From positions 1-8,607 of the forward strand of contig JAJZMW010000025.1 in the NCBI GenBank assembly GCA_021848165.1: a DNA stretch of 8,607 bases. Direction: 5' to 3'. The stretch comes from Thermoplasmata archaeon (GTDB lineage: Archaea > Thermoplasmatota > Thermoplasmata > Lutacidiplasmatales > UBA184). The translations under genes were made by a program, and so were the position numbers. Positions 4,982 to 8,607 of the stretch are shown here, piece after piece. How positions within the stretch are numbered: the first letter of the stretch is position 1; every line of letters begins with the position of its first letter. Under the pieces are notes generated by a model. The model saw nothing but the letters and a program-made list of their open reading frames with translations, did no database searches and was not told where the DNA came from.

Positions 4982-5656
4982 ATGACGAATCTCATCACCC
5001 CGGCGGACGAAGAGCGGTTCCTGAAGGGCACGACGACGATCGGCCTGGTGGCGAAGGACGGCGTGGTCCTCGCCTCCGAGCGCCGCGCGACCGCCGGGAA
5101 CCTCATCGCGAACAAGCAGACGTTCAAGCTGTTCCGGATCGACTCCAACATCGGCGTCACGATCGCGGGGTCGGTCGGGGACGCGCAAACGCTCACGCGC
5201 TATCTGAAGGCGGAGGTCTCCCTCTACCGCTTGCGTCGCAACGCGCCGATCACGGCGGAGGGCGCCTCCACGCTCCTCTCCAACATCCTCTCGGGGAACC
5301 GCATGTACCCGTTCTACGCCTGGCTGATCCTCGGTGGGGTCGACGCGAAGGGCGGCCACATCTACTCGATCGACCCGATCGGAGGCTCGATCGAGGACCG
5401 GTTCGTCTCGGTCGGCAGCGGCTCGACGACCGCCTACGGGGTCCTCGAGGAGGCGTACTCCCGCGACCTCTCCGTCAGCGATGGCGTGGACGTCGCCCTG
5501 CGGGGATTGACGGTCGCCATGCGCCGCGACGCCTACAGCGGCGACGGCTACCTCGTCCACACGATCACGCCGAAGGAATACCGCGAACTGACCGAGGACG
5601 AAATTAATAAGCGCCTGAAGGCTCTCAAGATTCCGTTGCCTCCGCCCCTCCCGTAA
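4982..5656 (+). CDS. psmB: 20S proteasome beta subunit
   Basis: This 224-residue precursor is the peptidase subunit of the archaeal 20S core, forming the two inner seven-membered rings. A 16-residue propeptide ends at G16, and autocleavage would expose T17 (start of TTTIGLVAKDG) as the N-terminal nucleophile. Other catalytic residues are in place: E33, K49 (mature Lys33), S146 in VGSGS, and D183 with S186 in RRDAYSG. The IAGSVGDAQ (61-69) and IDPIGGSIED (130-139) segments are typical, and the sequence resembles the Thermoplasma subunit closely. Mature length is about 208 residues. The C-terminus carries an unusual proline-rich tail, PLPPPLP (218-224), past the last helix. The ATG is preceded by a clear TATA box and a short leader. 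The gene is divergent from sdhA and is followed after 54 bases by the aCPSF1 gene. With only one beta subunit in view, further beta or alpha genes elsewhere cannot be judged. Confidence 0.97.
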   Translation: MTNLITPADEERFLKGTTTIGLVAKDGVVLASERRATAGNLIANKQTFKLFRIDSNIGVTIAGSVGDAQTLTRYLKAEVSLYRLRRNAPITAEGASTLLSNILSGNRMYPFYAWLILGGVDAKGGHIYSIDPIGGSIEDRFVSVGSGSTTAYGVLEEAYSRDLSVSDGVDVALRGLTVAMRRDAYSGDGYLVHTITPKEYRELTEDEINKRLKALKIPLPPPLP

Positions 5657-5665
5657 GCCGGGCAG

Positions 5666-5679
5666 GGCCGGTCGCGGCC
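5666..5679 (+). other. Stem-loop in the psmB-aCPSF1 gap
   Basis: GGCCG (5666-5670), loop GTCG, CGGCC (5675-5679) is a perfect 5-base stem starting ten bases after the psmB stop. It is followed by the pyrimidine-rich repeats, not a T-run, so it is not a classical terminator. It could mark an RNA processing site or shield the 3' end of psmB mRNA. Confidence 0.35.
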
Positions 5680-5704
5680 AACCCCTTCCGTCCAACCTCT
5701 TCCG
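5678..5704 (+). repeat. Tandem 13-mer CCAACCYCTTCCG before the aCPSF1 start
   Basis: CCAACCCCTTCCG at 5678-5690 is repeated at 5692-5704 as CCAACCTCTTCCG, one mismatch, period 14. The second copy ends six bases before the ATG at 5711. The repeats take the place where a Shine-Dalgarno would be and are pyrimidine-rich. Possible roles are a binding site for an RNA protein (including aCPSF1 itself) or a DNA operator; a recent slippage duplication is the simple alternative. Confidence 0.5.
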
Positions 5705-5710
5705 AATCGA

Positions 5711-7615
5711 ATGAGTTACGACAGTCTGATTTCACAGACCCGGGAAGCCCTCCGCGAGGTACTCCCCGAGGCGATCGAGGTCACCGACGTCGAGCTGGAG
5801 GGCCCGCACGTCGTCCTGTACACAAAGCAGCTCGACGCCTTCCTCGGCGGAGGGGACCTCCTCCGCCAGGTCGCGCAGCGGCTCCACCGGCGGGTCCTCG
5901 TCCGCTCCGATCCCGAGAGCTTGATCGACCCGAAGGAGGCCGAGAAGATCGTCCGGGAGACGATCCCTCCCGAGGCGGAGATCAACCAGCTCTTCTTCGA
6001 ACCCGAGACCGGCGAGGTGACGATCGAGGCCGCGAACCCGGGGGTCGTCATCGGCCGGGCCGGCTCGGTCCTCAACGATCTCAAGCGACGCATCGGCTGG
6101 GTCCCGACGGTCGTGCGAACCCCGCCGATCCCGTCGAAGACGGTCGAGGAGGTCCGCGTCCATCTGCGCAACGTGTTCGACGAGCGGCGTTCGTTCCTGC
6201 GCAAGGTCGGCGTCCGCATCGCTCGGGAGCGTCTCCCCGAGAAGATCTGGGGCCGCTCGACCGCCCTCGGCGGCTACCGGGAGGTCGGACGGGCCTCCAG
6301 CCTGCTCTCGACCCAGAACTCGAAGATCCTCATCGACTGCGGGCTCGACCCGGGCTCGGAGCGGACGCCGTACTTCAGCGCGCCCGAGCTGCTCCCGCTC
6401 GACTCGCTGGACGCGGTCGTCGTGACGCACGCCCACCTCGACCACTGCGGGCTCGTCCCCGTGCTGCTGAAGTACGGCTACAAGGGGCCGATCTACTGCA
6501 CGGCCCCCACGCGCGACCTGATGACGCTGATGCTGCTCGACGCGATCAAGGTCGTGAACGCCGAAGCGCGCAAAGGGCTCTACGACTCCTCGCACGTGCG
6601 CGACCTGGTGGCGCGGACGATCCCGCTGCGGTGGGGGGAGACGACCGACATCGCGCCGGACGTCCGCCTCACGCTCCACAACGCGGGGCACATCCTCGGC
6701 TCGTCGGTCTGCCACTTCCATCTCGGCGACGGCGACTACAACCTCGCCTACACCGGGGACATGAAGTTCGAGCGGACCTGGCTCTTCAACCCGACGGCGA
6801 ACCGCTTCCCCCGTCTCGAGGCGCTCGTGATCGAGTCGACGTACGGCGGCTTCCGCGACTTCCAGCCGAGCCGCGCCGAGGCGACGGAGTCGCTCGTCGC
6901 GCTCGCCAACAAGGTCCTCGGGCGCCGCGGGAAGCTCCTGATCCCGGTCTTCGCCGTCGGCCGCTCGCAGGAGGTCATGCTCGTCCTCGAGGACAAGATG
7001 CGGGAGGGGAAGATCCCGCGCGTGCCCGTCTACCTCGACGGGATGATCTTCGAGGCGACGGCGATCCACACCGCCTACCCCGAGTATCTCAACAGCCAAT
7101 TGCGCACGCAGATCTTCCAGCAGGGGGACAACCCGTTCCTCTCCGACATCTTCCACCGCGTCGACTCCTCGACCATGCGCTCGAACGTCATCGACTCGAA
7201 GGAACCGTGCATCGTCCTCGCGACCTCCGGGATGATGAGCGGCGGGCCGGTGATGGAGTACTTCCGATCGTGGGCGGGGATCCCCGACAACGCGCTCGTG
7301 TTCGTCGGCTACCAGGCCGACGGGACGTTCGGCCGCCGCCTCCAGCGCGGGGTGAGCGAGACGACGTTCATGGACGGGCCGCGGCAGGTCCCGATCCCGG
7401 TCCGCTTCGAGATGGCGACGATCGAAGGGTTCAGCGGCCACTCCGACCGCGCCCAGCTGATGAACTACGTCGCCTCGGTCGATCCCCGCCCCCAGCGCAT
7501 CCTCGTCAACCACGGCGACGAGGCGAACGCGGTCGACCTCGCGTCGAGCCTGCACAAGCGCTTCAACCTCGAAACGCGCGCGCCGTTCAACCTCGAAGCG
7601 GTGCGCCTCCTGTAG
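5711..7615 (+). CDS. fttA: KH-domain beta-CASP ribonuclease aCPSF1/FttA (transcription termination and RNA 3'-end factor)
   Basis: This 634-residue protein matches archaeal aCPSF1, also called FttA, the CPSF73-like nuclease that cleaves nascent RNA and drives transcription termination in archaea, and is normally a homodimer. Two N-terminal KH-like domains cover about 1-145; the second has a GxxG loop, GRAG at 115-118. The metallo-beta-lactamase core follows with D209, the HxHxDH motif H240-H242-D244-H245, H327 (AGHILGSS) and D350 (YTGDMKFE). The beta-CASP motifs are E375 (VIESTYG), H577 (GFSGHSD) and H601 (LVNHGDEAN), so all predicted zinc ligands and catalytic residues are present. Length is normal for the family. 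There is no Shine-Dalgarno before the ATG. It lies 54 bases after psmB, probably on the same transcript, and converges on guaAB with 15 bases between the stops. Confidence 0.96.
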   Translation: MSYDSLISQTREALREVLPEAIEVTDVELEGPHVVLYTKQLDAFLGGGDLLRQVAQRLHRRVLVRSDPESLIDPKEAEKIVRETIPPEAEINQLFFEPETGEVTIEAANPGVVIGRAGSVLNDLKRRIGWVPTVVRTPPIPSKTVEEVRVHLRNVFDERRSFLRKVGVRIARERLPEKIWGRSTALGGYREVGRASSLLSTQNSKILIDCGLDPGSERTPYFSAPELLPLDSLDAVVVTHAHLDHCGLVPVLLKYGYKGPIYCTAPTRDLMTLMLLDAIKVVNAEARKGLYDSSHVRDLVARTIPLRWGETTDIAPDVRLTLHNAGHILGSSVCHFHLGDGDYNLAYTGDMKFERTWLFNPTANRFPRLEALVIESTYGGFRDFQPSRAEATESLVALANKVLGRRGKLLIPVFAVGRSQEVMLVLEDKMREGKIPRVPVYLDGMIFEATAIHTAYPEYLNSQLRTQIFQQGDNPFLSDIFHRVDSSTMRSNVIDSKEPCIVLATSGMMSGGPVMEYFRSWAGIPDNALVFVGYQADGTFGRRLQRGVSETTFMDGPRQVPIPVRFEMATIEGFSGHSDRAQLMNYVASVDPRPQRILVNHGDEANAVDLASSLHKRFNLETRAPFNLEAVRLL

Positions 7616-7617
7616 GC

Positions 7618-7630
7618 GCCGGCCCCCGGC
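7618..7630. other. Short hairpin between convergent aCPSF1 and guaAB stops
   Basis: GCCGG (7618-7622), CCC, CCGGC (7626-7630) fills almost the whole 15-base gap between the two stop codons and would fold in transcripts from either side. No T-run flanks it, and it is too short to be a sure terminator. Confidence 0.25.
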
Positions 7631-8578
7631 CTATTCCCACTCGATCGTCGCCGGCGGCTTGTCGGTGAGATCGTAGAGGACCCGGACGACCTGGCCCGCG
7701 AGCTCCCGCGTGATCCGCTCGGCGACGCGCCGGGCGAGCTCGGGGGGCAGGACGACCGATCGGGCCGTCATCGCGTCGATCGACGCGACGACCCGGACGC
7801 TGACGACCTCCCCGTGGACGCGGTTGTCGCCGAGAACGCCGACGGAGCGGACGGGAAGGAGGACCGCGAAATATTGCCAGGGCCGCTCGATCTCGCGGGC
7901 GGCGATCGCCCGGTCGATCTCCTCCTCGACGATCCGGTTCGCGACGCGGGCCCGCTCGACCCGTTCGGGCGCGACCTCGCCGACCACCCGGACCGCGAGG
8001 CCCGGGCCGGGGAACGGCTGGCGCTCGGGCTTCGGGATCCCGAGCGCCGCGGCGACCGCCCGGACCTCGTCCTTGTAGAGGTCCCGGAGCGGCTCGACCA
8101 GGACGAGGCGGCTGTCGGCGGGGATCCCGCCGACGTTGTGGTGGCTCTTGATGGTCTCCCGGGTCGATCCTCCGCTCTCGATCCAGTCGGGGGCGATCGT
8201 CCCCTGGACGAGCCGGTCGGTCTGGAACCGCGCCGCCTCGTGCTCGAAGAGGCGGATGAAGGCGTGGCCGATCCGCTTGCGCTTCTCCTCCGGATCGGTC
8301 ACCCCCTCGAGGGCTCCGAAGAACCGGTCCCGCGCGTCGACGACCTCGAACGGGACCCGGCTCGCCGCGAACAGCTCGCGGACCGCCTCGACCTCGCCCG
8401 CGCGCAACAGGCCGGTGTCGACGAAGATCGACCGCGCCCGGTCGCCGAGGGCGTCCGCGACGAGGCGCGCGGCGACGGTGGAATCGATCCCGCCCGAGGC
8501 GGCGACGATCGCCCGGCCCGGCACCTCGCGGCGAAGCCGCTCGATCGACTGCGCGACGAACGCGGCGGGGTCGATCAC
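7631..8578 (-). CDS. guaAB: GMP synthase subunit B (ATP-pyrophosphatase subunit)
   Basis: This 315-residue enzyme activates XMP with ATP and aminates it to GMP, using ammonia supplied by the separate glutaminase subunit GuaAA, which is not in the window. The N-terminal PP-loop ATP-pyrophosphatase domain has SGGIDS at 28-33 and FVDTGLLR at 52-59, followed by LVQGTIAPDWIESG (123-136) and SHHNVGG (145-151). The C-terminal dimerisation and XMP-binding domain has QPFPGPGLAVR (187-197), VGVLGDNR (246-253), DAMTA (268-272) and ends in the hallmark DKPPATIEWE (306-315). Length fits the two-subunit archaeal type. The start is taken as GTG at 8578, since IDPAAFV is the usual N-terminus of the family. 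The frame stays open to the window edge, and GAGG eight bases upstream is a weak ribosome site. Its promoter is outside the window, and only 29 bases remain beyond the start. Confidence 0.95.
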   Translation of the reverse strand: MIDPAAFVAQSIERLRREVPGRAIVAASGGIDSTVAARLVADALGDRARSIFVDTGLLRAGEVEAVRELFAASRVPFEVVDARDRFFGALEGVTDPEEKRKRIGHAFIRLFEHEAARFQTDRLVQGTIAPDWIESGGSTRETIKSHHNVGGIPADSRLVLVEPLRDLYKDEVRAVAAALGIPKPERQPFPGPGLAVRVVGEVAPERVERARVANRIVEEEIDRAIAAREIERPWQYFAVLLPVRSVGVLGDNRVHGEVVSVRVVASIDAMTARSVVLPPELARRVAERITRELAGQVVRVLYDLTDKPPATIEWE

Positions 8579-8607
8579 GCGGGGGGCCTCGGCGCGGGCT
8601 CTTCGCG

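Noticed and set aside
5732..7555. Minus-strand open frame of about 600 codons antisense to the aCPSF1 gene
   Set aside because: Same artefact; the plus strand carries all the metallo-beta-lactamase, beta-CASP and KH motifs.
6631..7668. Plus-strand 345-codon frame overlapping the end of the aCPSF1 gene and running into guaAB
   Set aside because: Arg/Pro-rich shadow without domain similarity, crossing two well-supported genes.
1..8607. CRISPR arrays, tRNA or rRNA genes, insertion sequences, attachment sites
   Set aside because: No spaced repeat array, cloverleaf, rRNA-like stretch, transposase or flanking duplications seen; base composition is even across the window, so there is no sign of a recent insertion.

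Overview
The window looks archaeal, most likely from a GC-rich, uncultivated member of the Thermoplasmata/Thermoplasmatota. The archaeal call is firm. It rests on a 20S proteasome beta subunit with a short propeptide, a KH-domain beta-CASP nuclease of the aCPSF1/FttA family, a stand-alone GMP synthase ATP-pyrophosphatase subunit (GuaAB), TATA-like promoters, and a type-E succinate dehydrogenase whose third subunit is HdrB-like. The narrower placement is inference from similarity to Thermoplasma-type proteins and from the near-universal G/C third codon position. Because of this base composition, nearly every gene carries long spurious open frames on its other five frames; these are left out.

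Layout. (a) Positions 3-538, + strand: the tail of an unrecognised gene, joined by a 4-base ATGA overlap to a 104-residue, four-cysteine protein of unknown function. (b) Positions 513-4803, - strand: a run read as sdhA - sdhB - HdrB-like subunit - six-helix TMEM175/DUF1211 protein. The three SDH genes are translationally coupled (TGATG and ATGA junctions); the membrane protein follows after 48 bases and converges on, and overlaps by 26 bases, the small + strand gene. (c) Positions 4804-4981: the only sizeable intergenic region, a 178-base divergent promoter region with a perfect 10-base inverted repeat around the sdhA TATA-like element and a clear TATA box for psmB. (d) Positions 4982-7615, + strand: psmB followed by the aCPSF1/FttA gene, with a hairpin and a tandem pyrimidine-rich 13-mer in the 54-base gap. 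(e) Positions 7631-8578, - strand: guaAB, convergent with aCPSF1 and only 15 bases from it; its transcript starts outside the window.

How the genes work together. SdhA (flavoprotein), SdhB (three predicted Fe-S clusters) and the CCG-domain protein (two predicted non-cubane cluster sites) should form a TCA-cycle succinate dehydrogenase or fumarate reductase whose membrane and acceptor side is built from heterodisulfide-reductase-like parts rather than from haem-binding membrane anchors. PsmB is the protein-degradation core and aCPSF1/FttA the RNA 3'-end and termination nuclease, a housekeeping pair that I recall being adjacent in other archaea. GuaAB makes GMP from XMP using ammonia from a separate glutaminase subunit.

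Overall this is mostly conserved housekeeping DNA. I did not see a new defence, mobile or biosynthetic system. The most interesting points are the HdrC-like character of SdhB next to the HdrB-like subunit, the absence of a recognisable SDH anchor, the inverted repeat over the sdhA promoter, the repeated leader of the aCPSF1 gene, and the unnamed small cysteine protein.
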